64,000 bases of DNA. It comes from Aquipseudomonas alcaligenes (GTDB lineage: Bacteria; Pseudomonadota; Gammaproteobacteria; Pseudomonadales; Pseudomonadaceae). Below are positions 17,573 through 25,918 of this stretch, in pieces (within the stretch, counting starts at the first letter, position 1; every line of letters begins with the position of its first letter). The stretch is from positions 372,001-436,000 of the forward strand of contig NZ_QJRX01000003.1 in the NCBI RefSeq assembly GCF_003205495.1. The letters run 5' to 3'. The notes below the pieces were generated by a model that saw only the letters and a list, made by a program, of their open reading frames with translations, did no database searches and was not told the origin of the DNA. The position numbers and the translations under genes are program-made.

Positions 17573-18013
17573 ATGCGTTCGATCCTCGCCGTTCTTCCCC
17601 TGGTTCTGCTGGCCGGCTGCTCGTCGTTCCGTCCCGACGCCGAGCACATCACCCAAGTCCCCGACGATCGCCTGCTGGCCTACCAGGAGGCGCGCGAGGG
17701 CGGTGGCCAGCTGGTGGTCAACCGCGACATGGGCCTGATGGGCGGCGGCTGCTACGTGGCCATCGAGGTGGATCGCAAGCTGGCCGCGCGCATCGGCATG
17801 GCCGAGGTGGCGAGCTTCAATGTGCCGGCCGGTACCCGCGTGTTGGGCCTGACCATCGACCCGCTGGACGACACCCTGTGCGGCATGGGGCGCCTGCACA
17901 AGGAAGTGGCGGTGAAGGTCGCGCCGGGCAGCGTGCAGTACTTCCATATCGTCAGCGAGAACCGTGGCGGCTTCGACATCCGCCCGGATGCGCAACCGCC
18001 CAAGCTGCAGTGA
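17573..18013 (+). CDS. Predicted lipoprotein of unknown function
   Basis: The 146-residue protein starts with a lipoprotein signal and lipobox (LVLLAGC, Cys about 16). The mature part contains VNRDMGLMGGGCYVAIEVD and VPAGTRVLGL, resembling small 3-phosphate-free DUF2846-like envelope proteins, but the match is loose. It is followed closely by another small exported protein. Function unknown. Confidence 0.65.
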   Translation: MRSILAVLPLVLLAGCSSFRPDAEHITQVPDDRLLAYQEAREGGGQLVVNRDMGLMGGGCYVAIEVDRKLAARIGMAEVASFNVPAGTRVLGLTIDPLDDTLCGMGRLHKEVAVKVAPGSVQYFHIVSENRGGFDIRPDAQPPKLQ

Positions 18014-18021
18014 ACGCCGGC

Positions 18022-18324
18022 ATGTCAGGTATCCGCCGCGCCATCCTGCTCGGCTTGCTGCTGAGCTGCGCGCCAGTGCTGGCCAAGGACTGGCCGGCCG
18101 GGGTCAAGCAGACCTTCCGCGACAGCTGTGTGAACAGCGCCGGCGAACCGCTGGGCAAGGAGCGCGCGCTGCTTTACTGCGATTGCACGGTGGGGCGCAT
18201 CGATCGCGATTTCAGCCTGGCCGAGATGGCCGCGCTGGAGCAGGCCGAGCTGCCGCCGACGCTGATCGAGCGCCTGCAGCAGGTCTCGCAGCAGTGCCTG
18301 GGCGAGCTGGGCGCTCAGCGATAG
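18022..18324 (+). CDS. Small exported protein with conserved cysteines
   Basis: The 100-residue protein has a signal peptide (about 1-21, ending APVLA). The mature part has four cysteines (DSCVNS, YCDCTVGRI, QQCLG). Several small Pseudomonas exported proteins share this layout; no function is known. ATG 18022 was taken; a GTG at 18010 overlapping the previous stop is in frame and could couple translation. Confidence 0.65.
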   Translation: MSGIRRAILLGLLLSCAPVLAKDWPAGVKQTFRDSCVNSAGEPLGKERALLYCDCTVGRIDRDFSLAEMAALEQAELPPTLIERLQQVSQQCLGELGAQR

Positions 18325-18364
18325 CAGGCGGCCAGTCAGAACGGCAGGGGCTTGGCGCCGCGGC

Positions 18365-19285
18365 TCAGTCCCGCGGGCGCCACAGCGGATCGCCGGCCAG
18401 CAGTTCACCCGCCCAGTCGATGAAGGCGCGCACCCTGGCCGAGAGATGCCGCGATTGGGGGTAGACCAGGCTCAGCGGCATGCTGTCGGCCTGCCATTGC
18501 GGCAGCGGTTGGACCAGGCGGCCCTCTTCCAGGGCCTGGCGCGCGGCCGCCGCCGGTAGCACGGCAAAGCCCAGGCCGGCCACGACGGCGGCCAGGTAGG
18601 CCTCGCCGCTGTTGAAGCGCATGGCCGGCTCCTGCTCGATCGGATAATGCTCGTTGCCGCAGTGCAGGGTGTTGGCCTTCTGCCGCCCGGTGGCCGGGTA
18701 GACGAAGGCCAGGTAGCGGTGCGCCACCAGATCCTGCGGGTGCCGCAGTGGCGGGCTGGCGGCCAGATAGCTCGGCGCCGCGCACAGGCAGAAGCGCATC
18801 TGTCCGATGGGCCGGCAGACCAGATCCGGGTCGTGCACCGGGCCGCCGCGGATGGCGCAGTCGACGCCTTCCTGCACCAGATCGACGACCCGCTCGCTGC
18901 TGCCGATGTCCAGGCGGATCTGCGGGTAGCGGGCGACGAAGTCGGGCAGGGCGGGAATCAGCAGGAAACGGCTGACCGGCGAGGGCATCTCCACCCGTAC
19001 CCGGCCGCGCGCCAGGCTGCGGTTCTGCGCCACGCTGGCTTCCAGTTCGTCGAGGTCGTCGAGCACGGCGCGGGCGCGTTCGTAGTAGGCGCTGCCATCG
19101 GTGGTCGGCGACACCCGGCGGGTGGTGCGGTGCAGCAGCTTGACGCCGAGCTGGCTTTCCAGTGCCTGCACCTGGCCCGACACTGTGGTCTTGGCCAGGC
19201 CCAGGGCATAGGCGGCGCGGGTGAAGCTGCCCAGCTCGATGATGCGGCAGAAGGCGCGCATGGCTTCCAGGCGGTCCAGGGCCAT
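18365..19285 (-). CDS. LysR-type transcriptional regulator
   Basis: The 306-residue protein has the N-terminal winged helix (MRAFCRIIELGSFTRAAYALGLAKTTVSGQV) and a two-lobed effector domain. It belongs to the large branch with the RTTRRVSPT motif after the DNA-binding domain. It is divergent from the AhpD-like gene across 113 bp, a typical arrangement for a regulator and its target. Confidence 0.88.
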   Translation of the reverse strand: MALDRLEAMRAFCRIIELGSFTRAAYALGLAKTTVSGQVQALESQLGVKLLHRTTRRVSPTTDGSAYYERARAVLDDLDELEASVAQNRSLARGRVRVEMPSPVSRFLLIPALPDFVARYPQIRLDIGSSERVVDLVQEGVDCAIRGGPVHDPDLVCRPIGQMRFCLCAAPSYLAASPPLRHPQDLVAHRYLAFVYPATGRQKANTLHCGNEHYPIEQEPAMRFNSGEAYLAAVVAGLGFAVLPAAAARQALEEGRLVQPLPQWQADSMPLSLVYPQSRHLSARVRAFIDWAGELLAGDPLWRPRD

Positions 19286-19398
19286 TATCCGAATCTCCGC
19301 ACAATGTTTCCGTATGGGGCCAATTTATCGCGTTATGCATGGCTAATACAGTGGCGACCAACCCCGGTACGACATCGGGCCCCTTCGGAGCAATCGCC

Positions 19399-19842
19399 AT
19401 GATGACCAGCAAGCGCAACAACTATCACCAGACCGCCCCGCATGTGTTCAAGGCCATCTATGCCCTGGAGCAGACCCAGGCCGGCTTTGCCCTGGAGGGC
19501 TCGCTGCGCGAGCTGGTCAAGGTGCGTGCCTCGCAGCTCAACGGCTGCGCCCTGTGCCTGGACATGCACAGCGCCGACGCGCTGAAGCAGGGCGAGTCGG
19601 CCCGTCGCCTGCTGGCCCTGGGCGCCTGGCAGGATGCGCCCTGCTTCAGCGAGCGCGAACGGGCCGCCCTGCTGTGGACCGACAGCCTGACCCGGCTGAC
19701 CGAGGGGCACGTCACGGATGCCCTGCACCAGCAGGTGGCCGCGCAGTTCGACCCGCAGGAGCTGGCCGAGCTGACCCTGTGCATCGCCACCATCAATCTC
19801 TGGAACCGCTTCGGCGTCGGCTTCGCCATGCAATCGGCCTGA
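19399..19842 (+). CDS. Carboxymuconolactone decarboxylase family (AhpD-like) protein
   Basis: This 147-residue protein contains the CxxC redox motif of AhpD relatives in NGCALCLDMHSADA (about 49-62), with the downstream His. Such proteins reduce peroxiredoxin-like partners or act on peroxides and lactones. The LysR gene reads away from it. An ATG at 19339 is in frame upstream, but 19399 fits family length. Confidence 0.85.
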   Translation: MMTSKRNNYHQTAPHVFKAIYALEQTQAGFALEGSLRELVKVRASQLNGCALCLDMHSADALKQGESARRLLALGAWQDAPCFSERERAALLWTDSLTRLTEGHVTDALHQQVAAQFDPQELAELTLCIATINLWNRFGVGFAMQSA

Positions 19843-19875
19843 GTGCCGGTCACGCCCCCTGTGCTGGAGACCGCC

Positions 19876-20118
19876 ATGGCCAAGCTCGTATTGATGGAAA
19901 CCCGGAGTCTGGACGAACAGGCCCTGCGCCAGCGCCTCGCGGCGCTCGGCGCGGCGCCTGGCTGGCGCCTGCAGCGGCAGGAGCGGGGCTGGTTGCTGCG
20001 CCTGGACGAGTCGGCCGCCAGCATCGGCCTGTGCGCCGCGCTGCTGCGCTGTACCTGGTTGCGCCGGCTGGAGTGCATCCCTGGCGGGGAGGGCGGCGCG
20101 CTGGCGGCCAGCCACTGA
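19876..20118 (+). CDS. Small conserved protein of unknown function
   Basis: An 80-residue protein preceded by a good ribosome site (GGAG at 19865-19868). It starts MAKLVLMETRSLDEQALRQRL and has no signal peptide or motif that I recognise. It follows the AhpD-like gene by 33 bp on the same strand and is probably in one transcript with it. Confidence 0.55.
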   Translation: MAKLVLMETRSLDEQALRQRLAALGAAPGWRLQRQERGWLLRLDESAASIGLCAALLRCTWLRRLECIPGGEGGALAASH

Positions 20119-20155
20119 GCCGGACTCGCGCAAGGGGCCCTGCGGCCCCGGCGCA

Positions 20156-20794
20156 TCACACCCGGTCGGCGAGGGCCAGCTTCACCCCCAGCAGGGTGAA
20201 CAGGCCGCCGGTAGCGCGCTCCAGCCACAGGCCGACGCGCCGGCCGACCTGCAGGCGCTGCTGGGCGAAGGCGGTGCTCAGGGCCAGGAAGTGGCACCAG
20301 AGCATGCCGTTGAAGTTGAAGATGGCGCCCAGCAGGAGGAAGGCCAGTGCCTTGTGCTCGGCGTCCGGGCTGATGAACTGCGGCACGAAGGCGAGGAAGA
20401 ACAGCGCCACCTTGGGGTTGAGCACGTTGGTCAGGAAGCCCTGGGCGAAGATGCGCCCGTAGGGTAGCGCCGGCAGCTCGCTGGCGCCCGATGCGGCCGT
20501 TTCCTTGTGCCTGGCCAGCAGCATGCCGATGCCGATGTACAGCAGGTAGGCAGCGCCGATCAGCTTGACCAGCATGAAGGCGGTGGCCGAGGTGGCGAGC
20601 AGGGCGGACATGCCCAGCGCGGCGGCGACTATGTGTACGCAGGTGCCGGCGCCGATGCCCAGCGCCGCCGCCGAGCCGGCACGCCAGCCCTGGGTGGCGC
20701 TGCGTGCCATGATCAGCAGCGAGTCCGGCCCGGGGGCCATGTTCAGCAGCAGGCCGGAAATGACGAACAGGGCGAGGTCGTGGGTGCCGAGCAT
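20156..20794 (-). CDS. LysE family translocator
   Basis: The 212-residue protein has the RhtB/LysE signature [23 protein letters not shown] near the N-terminus and about six membrane segments. LysE proteins export amino acids or small metabolites by proton exchange. The exported compound cannot be predicted from the sequence. Confidence 0.87.
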   Translation of the reverse strand: MLGTHDLALFVISGLLLNMAPGPDSLLIMARSATQGWRAGSAAALGIGAGTCVHIVAAALGMSALLATSATAFMLVKLIGAAYLLYIGIGMLLARHKETAASGASELPALPYGRIFAQGFLTNVLNPKVALFFLAFVPQFISPDAEHKALAFLLLGAIFNFNGMLWCHFLALSTAFAQQRLQVGRRVGLWLERATGGLFTLLGVKLALADRV

Positions 20795-21166
20795 GGGCAG
20801 GCTCCAGGGGCTGGGAAGCCAGGATTCTGCGCCTTTTCTGAATGGCCGGTCAAAACCCGGTCATCGTTTCGGCGAGCGTGCTGCTCCCGTCGCAAAAGCC
20901 TATTTTGCTCGACTATCGCGACAGATTCCTGTGTCTTCGCCGCAGGTGCGCGCATCTCCTATGAACGCAGGATGCTTCGCCGCCAGTCCGGTGCCGCCGT
21001 GCGACAGCAGCGCCACGCCGGCGGCTATGGCACACTCTGCGCTTTGCAGCGTGGCGGGCCCAGCCTGGCCGTGAGCCGCCCTGCAGCCGAATTCGCGCCG
21101 CCGGCCCGTGCCGGGGTGCAACCGACCAGCCAGCCGCCCGCGGCGGTACAAGAAGAGGAATGTCCC
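20795..21166. promoter_or_regulatory. Intergenic region between LysE and FabH-like genes
   Basis: These 372 bases separate two divergent genes. I see a small inverted repeat (GCAAAA-N5-TTTTGC at about 20893-20909) but no gene. A long in-frame extension upstream of the FabH-like gene is open but has no family resemblance. A promoter must lie here; its elements are not clear. Confidence 0.4.
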
Positions 21167-22291
21167 GTGCACAAAGCCGTAATCAGTGGCACTGGCCTGT
21201 ACACCCCGACCAACAGCATCTCCAACGAAGAGCTGGTGGCCTCCTTCAATGCCTACGTCCAGCAGTTCAACGCCGACAACGCCGCCGCCATCGAGCGCGG
21301 CGAGGTGCAGGCGCTGGCCGAGTCCAGCGTGGCCTTCATCGAGAAGGCCTCGGGCATCAAGAGCCGCTTCGTCATCGACAAGGACGGCATCCTCGACCCG
21401 CAGCGCATGGTGCCGCGCATCCCCGAGCGCTCCAACGACGAGTGGGGCATCCTCTGCGAGATGGCCGTGGGCGCCGCCAGGGAAGCCCTGCAGCGCGCCG
21501 GCCGCAGCGTCGCCGACATCGACGGCGTGATAGTCGCCTGCTCCAACCTGCAGCGCGCCTACCCGGCGGTGGCCATCGAAGTGCAGGCCGCCCTGGGCAT
21601 CGACGGCTGGGGCTACGACATGAACGTGGCCTGCTCCTCCGCCACCTTCGGCATCCAGGCCGCCACCAATGCCGTGGCCACCGGCCAGGCGCGCGCCGTG
21701 CTGATGGTCAACCCGGAGATCTGCACCGGCCACCTGAACTTCCGCGATCGTGACAGCCACTTCATCTTCGGCGACGCCGCCACCGCGGTGATCATAGAAC
21801 GCGCCGACCAGGCCACCTCCGAGCACCAGTGGGACATCCTCGGCACCAAGCTGCTGACCCAGTTCTCCAACAACATCCGCAACAACTTCGGCTTCCTCAA
21901 CCGCGCCGCGGAAGAGGGCATCGGCGCGCCGGACAAACTGTTCGTCCAAGAGGGCCGCAAGGTGTTCAAGGACGTCTGCCCGATGGTGGCCGAGCTGATC
22001 GCCGCGCACCTGGCGGAAAACCAGCTGAACGTCGGCGATGTCAAGCGTTTCTGGCTGCACCAGGCCAACCTCAACATGAACCTGCTGATCGCCCGCAAGC
22101 TGCTCGGCCGCGATGCCGAGCCGCACGAGGCGCCGGTGATTCTCGACACCTACGCCAACACCAGCTCGGCCGGTTCGGTGATCGCCTTCCACAAGTACCA
22201 GGACGACCTGCCAGCCGGCAGCCTGGGCGTGCTCAGCTCCTTCGGCGCGGGCTACTCGATCGGCAGCGTGATCCTGCGCAAGAAGGCCTGA
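21167..22291 (+). CDS. Beta-ketoacyl-ACP synthase III-like (FabH family)
   Basis: The 374-residue protein starts at GTG 21167 behind a strong AGAGGA site. It has the KAS III catalytic triad: Cys in NVACSSATF, His in WLHQANLN, and Asn in YANTSSAG. It carries an N-terminal insertion relative to E. coli FabH. From memory it resembles P. aeruginosa PA3286, which feeds octanoyl-CoA from beta-oxidation into fatty-acid synthesis. The ECF sigma gene starts 26 bp downstream, so the two may share a transcript. Confidence 0.85.
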   Translation: MHKAVISGTGLYTPTNSISNEELVASFNAYVQQFNADNAAAIERGEVQALAESSVAFIEKASGIKSRFVIDKDGILDPQRMVPRIPERSNDEWGILCEMAVGAAREALQRAGRSVADIDGVIVACSNLQRAYPAVAIEVQAALGIDGWGYDMNVACSSATFGIQAATNAVATGQARAVLMVNPEICTGHLNFRDRDSHFIFGDAATAVIIERADQATSEHQWDILGTKLLTQFSNNIRNNFGFLNRAAEEGIGAPDKLFVQEGRKVFKDVCPMVAELIAAHLAENQLNVGDVKRFWLHQANLNMNLLIARKLLGRDAEPHEAPVILDTYANTSSAGSVIAFHKYQDDLPAGSLGVLSSFGAGYSIGSVILRKKA

Positions 22292-22317
22292 CGCCAGTAC
22301 CTGGCTGAGCGCACGCC

Positions 22318-22920
22318 ATGGACGAGCAGCAGCTGTTGCAGCGTTTGCTGGCCGGCGAGCAGCAGGCCTTCCGCGAGCTGGTCGCCCGCTACCAGGGCGC
22401 CATGCGCGCGGTGGCCTACGCCATAGTCGGCAGCCGCAATGCCGACGAGGTGGTGCAGGACGCCTGGCTGGCCGTGGTGCGCAACCTGGCCGGCTTCCAG
22501 CAGCGCGCCAGCCTCAAGACCTGGCTGCTGACCATCACCGCCAATACCGCCAAGAGCCGCCTCAAGCAGCAACGCCGCGAGCCGCTGCTCGATGACCTGC
22601 CGGCGCCGCATGGCAGCGTCGGTGCCGAACGTTTCTCGGAAAATGGCCACTGGCAGGCGCCGCCCAGCCAGTGGGAGCAGGATACCCCCGAGGCCCTGCT
22701 GGCCGCCGGCGAGCTGCGCGAGTGCCTGGAGAAGACCATCGCCAGCCTGTCCGAGATGCAGTCCAGCGTGCTGCTGCTGCGCGAGCGCCAGGGGCTGGAG
22801 CTGGAGGAGATCTGTAATCTTCTCGACCTTTCGCTCTCCAATGTCCGCGTGCTCCTGCACCGCGCCCGGCTCAAGGTGTTCGCTACCCTGGAGCATTTCG
22901 AGGAGACCGGCCAATGCTGA
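22318..22920 (+). CDS. ECF-type RNA polymerase sigma factor
   Basis: The 200-residue protein has sigma region 2 (about 14-80: LVARYQGAMRAVAYAIVGSRN, DEVVQDAWLAVVRNL, KTWLLTITANTAKSRL) and region 4 (about 138-195: LSEMQSSVLLLRERQGLELEEI, LSLSNVRVLLHRARLK). It overlaps the anti-sigma gene by 7 bp. A matching ECF promoter stands before the hvf operon that follows, making that operon its likely regulon. Confidence 0.92.
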   Translation: MDEQQLLQRLLAGEQQAFRELVARYQGAMRAVAYAIVGSRNADEVVQDAWLAVVRNLAGFQQRASLKTWLLTITANTAKSRLKQQRREPLLDDLPAPHGSVGAERFSENGHWQAPPSQWEQDTPEALLAAGELRECLEKTIASLSEMQSSVLLLRERQGLELEEICNLLDLSLSNVRVLLHRARLKVFATLEHFEETGQC

Positions 22921-23147
22921 CCTGCCAGGAACTGGTAGCCCACTCCAGCGACTATCTCGACGGCCAGCTGCGCCTGCGCGAGCGCATCGCGGTGCGCGCC
23001 CACCTCGCCATGTGCCACCACTGCCGGCGCTTCATCCGCCAGATGAAGGTGACCCAGGCCGTGCTGCGCCAGTTGCCCGAACAGAGCCTGCCGGAGCTGG
23101 ATGCCCTGGCCGACCGCCTTGCCGAGCAGCATCGCCGGCAGCCCTGA
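22914..23147 (+). CDS. Soluble zinc-finger anti-sigma factor (zf-HC2)
   Basis: The 77-residue protein carries the ZAS motif H30-x3-C34-x2-C37 (HLAMCHHC) with an extra Cys at position 4, and no membrane segment. It should hold the ECF factor in the cytoplasm and release it on metal or thiol stress. The 7-bp overlap with the sigma gene favours matched expression. Confidence 0.87.
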   Translation: MLTCQELVAHSSDYLDGQLRLRERIAVRAHLAMCHHCRRFIRQMKVTQAVLRQLPEQSLPELDALADRLAEQHRRQP

Positions 23148-23177
23148 GCCGGCGTCGTAGAAAAAATTCTCCCGGGC

Positions 23178-23205
23178 TGTAACGCCCGCTTCGTCACTCC
23201 GTCTA
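23178..23205 (+). promoter_or_regulatory. ECF-sigma promoter for the hvf operon
   Basis: TGTAAC (23178-23183), a 16-bp spacer, and CGTCTA (23200-23205) form a classic ECF promoter. It lies 44 bases before the hvfA start codon. It fits recognition by the sigma factor encoded just upstream; that pairing is inferred. Confidence 0.8.
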
Positions 23206-23248
23206 GTGTTGCGTCGGGGGCATGTCGCCCCTCCACTGGAGAGACTCC

Positions 23249-23557
23249 ATGAAACAGCTGAATACCGTTGTCGCCACCCTGGGCGCCGCCCTGCTGAGCA
23301 CCGCTGCCTTCACTGCCCAGGCTGGCAGCAACCCCTTTGCCGCCCAGGAGCTCTCCAGCGGCTACAGCCTGGCGGCCCACGAGAAGGGCCACGAAGGCTC
23401 CTGTGGCGAGGGCAAGTGTGGGGGCGAGATGAAGGCCGAAGAAGGCAAGTGTGGCGGCGACAAGGCGAGCAAGGAGGGCAGCTGCGGCGAGGAAGGCAAG
23501 GCCGGTCGCGAAGGCAAGTGCGGCGAGGGCAAGTGCGGCGGCGACAAGACCGAGTAA
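23249..23557 (+). CDS. hvfA: HvfA-type RiPP metallophore precursor
   Basis: The 102-residue protein has a Sec signal peptide (1-25, ending TAQA), a linker, and a Lys/Glu/Gly/Cys-rich core. The core has six EGxCG motifs: EGSCG at 49 and 76, EGKCG at 54, 65, 88 and 93, with Cys at 52, 57, 68, 79, 91 and 96. A seventh copy (EGKAG at 82-86) has Ala instead of Cys. In Haemophilus HvfA, EGKCG cysteines are turned into oxazolone/thioamide pairs that bind copper. I chose ATG 23249; an ATG at 23222 would spoil the signal peptide. Confidence 0.88.
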   Translation: MKQLNTVVATLGAALLSTAAFTAQAGSNPFAAQELSSGYSLAAHEKGHEGSCGEGKCGGEMKAEEGKCGGDKASKEGSCGEEGKAGREGKCGEGKCGGDKTE

Positions 23558-23569
23558 GGGCGACGGGAC

Positions 23570-24397
23570 ATGACCATGCAGGGTTTCGTCACTGGCGCTG
23601 GCCTGGGCCTGCGTCGCGGCCTGCTGGCGGCGCTGCAGGACAGCGTCGTCGGCCAGGCGGATTTTCTCGAAATCGCCCCGGAGAACTGGATCGGCGTCGG
23701 CGGCCGTTTCGGCCGCCAGCTGCGCGCGCTGAGCGAGCGCCTGCCGTTTCTCTGCCATGGTCTGTCCCTCAACCTCGGTGGCTTCGCCCCGCTGGACATG
23801 CAGCTGCTGCGCTCGATCAAGGCGTTCCTCGACGAGCACGGCGTCCGCGGTTATAGCGAACACCTGTCGGCCTGTGCCGACCAGGGCCAGCTGTACGATC
23901 TGATGCCGCTGCCCTTCAGCGAGGAAACGGTGCGCCGCGTCGCGGCGCGCATCCGCCAGGTCGAGGAGGTGCTGGAGCGCCCGCTGATCATCGAGAACGT
24001 CTCGGCCTACGCGCGCCTGCCCGGCGAGCTGGACGAGGTCAGCTTCGTCCGCGCGGTGCTGGAGGAGGCCGACTGCCGGCTGCTGCTGGACATCAACAAC
24101 GTGGCGGTCAACGCCCACAATTTCATCTTCGATGCGTGCGCCTACATCGCCGCCATGCCCGGCGAGCGCATCGCCTACCTGCACATGGCCGGTCATTACG
24201 ACCAGGCCGCCGACCTCAAGATCGACACCCACGGCGCGCCGGTGGGCGAGCCGGTGTGGCAGTTGCTGCAGCATTGCTACAGCCTGCACGGCGTGCGCCC
24301 GACCCTGCTGGAGCGCGACTTCAACTTCCCGCCGGTGGCCGAGCTGTACGCCGAGGTGGCGCAGATCCGCCAGCTGCAACGGGAGGCCGGACGATGA
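23570..24397 (+). CDS. hvfB: MNIO (DUF692) enzyme, HvfB-type
   Basis: The 275-residue protein is a DUF692 TIM-barrel, a multinuclear non-heme iron-dependent oxidase. Metal-ligand blocks are visible: FLCHGLSLNLGG, YSEHLSA, IIENVSAY, LLLDINNVAVNAHN, YLHMAGH and DTHGAPV. It should oxidise the cysteines of the HvfA core in the cytoplasm before export. It starts 12 bp after hvfA and overlaps hvfC by 4 bp (ATGA), so the enzyme and its partner are coupled. Confidence 0.92.
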   Translation: MTMQGFVTGAGLGLRRGLLAALQDSVVGQADFLEIAPENWIGVGGRFGRQLRALSERLPFLCHGLSLNLGGFAPLDMQLLRSIKAFLDEHGVRGYSEHLSACADQGQLYDLMPLPFSEETVRRVAARIRQVEEVLERPLIIENVSAYARLPGELDEVSFVRAVLEEADCRLLLDINNVAVNAHNFIFDACAYIAAMPGERIAYLHMAGHYDQAADLKIDTHGAPVGEPVWQLLQHCYSLHGVRPTLLERDFNFPPVAELYAEVAQIRQLQREAGR

Positions 24398-25098
24398 GCG
24401 CGCAGGCCCAGGCCGCCTTCGCCGCGCGCATCCGCCGGCCCGAGTCGCAAGCGCTGCTGCCGGGCATCGCGCCGGAGCGCATGGCGGTGTACGAGGAGCT
24501 GTTCTTCAACAATGTCGATGGCTTCATCAACAGCGGTTTCCCGGTGCTCTGCCGGGTGCTCGGCGAGGCACGCCGGCGGCGCCTGGTGCGGGCCTTCCTG
24601 GCTGGCCACCGCTGCACCACGCCGTACTTCCTGCAGATCGGCGCAGAATTCCTCGCCTGGCTGCAGGAGGGCTGCGTCGCCGAGCCCGATGATCCGCCGT
24701 TCCTGCTGGAGCTGGCCCACTACGAGCGGGTCGAGCTGGCCCTCGATGTGGCCGAGGCCGAGTTGCCGCGGCAGGGCTGGTCGCCGCTGGCCTGGCCGCT
24801 GGCCTATGCCTGGCCGGTGCAGCGGATCGATGCCGAGTACCGGGCCGTGCAACCGCCGGCAGAACCGACCTGCCTGCTGGCCTGGCGCGATGCGCAGGAG
24901 CGGGTGCGCTTCCAGCAGCTGACGCCCTTCGCCTATCACCTGGCGCTGCGCCTGCAGGCCGGCCAGGCGAGCGCCGAGGCGCTGCTGGAGCTGGCCGCGC
25001 AGAGCGGCCTGGAGGCTAACGAACACTACTTCAGCCAGGCCCGTGCGCTGCTCCATGACTGGCAGCGCCAGGACATCTGGTTCCCCCCTGCCACCTGA
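24394..25098 (+). CDS. hvfC: DUF2063 partner protein, HvfC-type
   Basis: The 234-residue protein has the DUF2063 domain in its N-terminal half (about 5-95: RMAVYEELFFNNVDGFINSGFPVL, AHRCTTPYFLQI-like region), followed by a winged-helix-like C-terminal half. DUF2063 proteins bind the precursor and present it to the MNIO enzyme. The start codon lies within the hvfB stop, which fits a fixed HvfB-HvfC complex. Confidence 0.9.
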   Translation: MSAQAQAAFAARIRRPESQALLPGIAPERMAVYEELFFNNVDGFINSGFPVLCRVLGEARRRRLVRAFLAGHRCTTPYFLQIGAEFLAWLQEGCVAEPDDPPFLLELAHYERVELALDVAEAELPRQGWSPLAWPLAYAWPVQRIDAEYRAVQPPAEPTCLLAWRDAQERVRFQQLTPFAYHLALRLQAGQASAEALLELAAQSGLEANEHYFSQARALLHDWQRQDIWFPPAT

Positions 25099-25128
25099 TC
25101 CGCGGGCTCGCGCCGCACGGAGATCACC

Positions 25129-25725
25129 ATGCTCAGACTGCTCAACCGCCTCCAGGATGGCCTGGACGCTACCCGTCGCCTGGATTTTCTCGGTCCCCTG
25201 CTGCTGCGCCTGTACCTGGTGCCGGTGTTCTGGATGGCCGGCACGCACAAGCTGGCCGACATGGAGTCGACCATCGCCTGGTTCGGCAATCCGGACTGGG
25301 GCCTGGGCCTGCCGTTCCCGGCACTGCTGGCCTGGCTGGCGGCGCTGACCGAGGCGGGCGGTGCGCTGCTGCTGCTGTTCGGCCTGGCGGTGCGCTGGAT
25401 CAGCATCCCGCTGATGGTGACCATGCTGGTGGCGATCTTCACCGTGCACTGGCAGTTCGGCTGGCAGGCCATCGCCGATCCGTCCGCACCCTTCGCCAAC
25501 GAGCGGGTGTTGGCGGCGGCGGAGAAGCTGGAGCGAGCCCGCGCCATCCTCCAGGAGCACGGCAACTATGCCTGGCTGACGGCCAGCGGGCGCTTCGTGG
25601 TGCTGAACAATGGCATCGAGTTCGCCGCCACCTACCTGGTAATGCTGCTGGCGCTGTTCGGCACCGGTGGCGGGCGCTGGGTGAGCCTGGACTACTGGCT
25701 GGCCCGGCGCTGGCGGCAGCGCTGA
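25129..25725 (+). CDS. hvfD: DoxX family membrane protein, HvfD-type
   Basis: The 198-residue protein has about four hydrophobic segments and the DoxX opening LLLRLYLVPVFWMAGTHKLAD. A long loop separates segments three and four. DoxX proteins are the usual fourth member of hvf/gig operons; their role is unsettled. It sits 30 bp after hvfC and is followed by a hairpin that may end the operon. Confidence 0.88.
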   Translation: MLRLLNRLQDGLDATRRLDFLGPLLLRLYLVPVFWMAGTHKLADMESTIAWFGNPDWGLGLPFPALLAWLAALTEAGGALLLLFGLAVRWISIPLMVTMLVAIFTVHWQFGWQAIADPSAPFANERVLAAAEKLERARAILQEHGNYAWLTASGRFVVLNNGIEFAATYLVMLLALFGTGGGRWVSLDYWLARRWRQR

Positions 25726-25737
25726 GTTCCCGCCAGG

Positions 25738-25761
25738 CGAGAGCCGGGTGTGCGGCTCTCG
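25738..25761 (+). terminator. Candidate terminator of the hvf operon
   Basis: Perfect 9-bp stem CGAGAGCCG / CGGCTCTCG with a six-base loop directly after hvfD. The T-run behind it is weak (GCGGCTTATTCTT), so efficiency is uncertain. Confidence 0.55.
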
Positions 25762-25794
25762 CGGCTTATTCTTAATGGAAGTAAAAAAGTTCCT

Positions 25795-25812
25795 GTGTCA
25801 CTGAACTTTCAT
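25795..25812 (+). promoter_or_regulatory. Pho-box-like site upstream of the porin
   Basis: GTGTCAC-TGAA-CTTTCAT matches the two 7-bp half-sites of a PhoB box (CTGTCAT-N4-CTGTCAT) at 11 of 14 positions with correct spacing. It lies 107 bases before the porin start. This fits a gene induced by phosphate starvation. Confidence 0.55.
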
Positions 25813-25918
25813 CTAAATCAAACCGAGCTGAAATAACCCCCCGCCAAGATTCCCCCCCAACACCAAGGGCCGAGCCCGCGTGTTTTCCAACGCTAAAGAC
25901 CAATAGGGGAATCCTTCG

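Noticed and set aside
22914..22920. Frameshift between sigma factor and anti-sigma factor
   Set aside because: The 7-bp overlap is normal for coupled sigma/anti-sigma genes and both proteins are complete.
23362..23820. A minus-strand frame with repeating Pro-Ser-His-Leu units opposite hvfA
   Set aside because: The repeat is the antisense image of the EGKCG core; there is no start context or family match.
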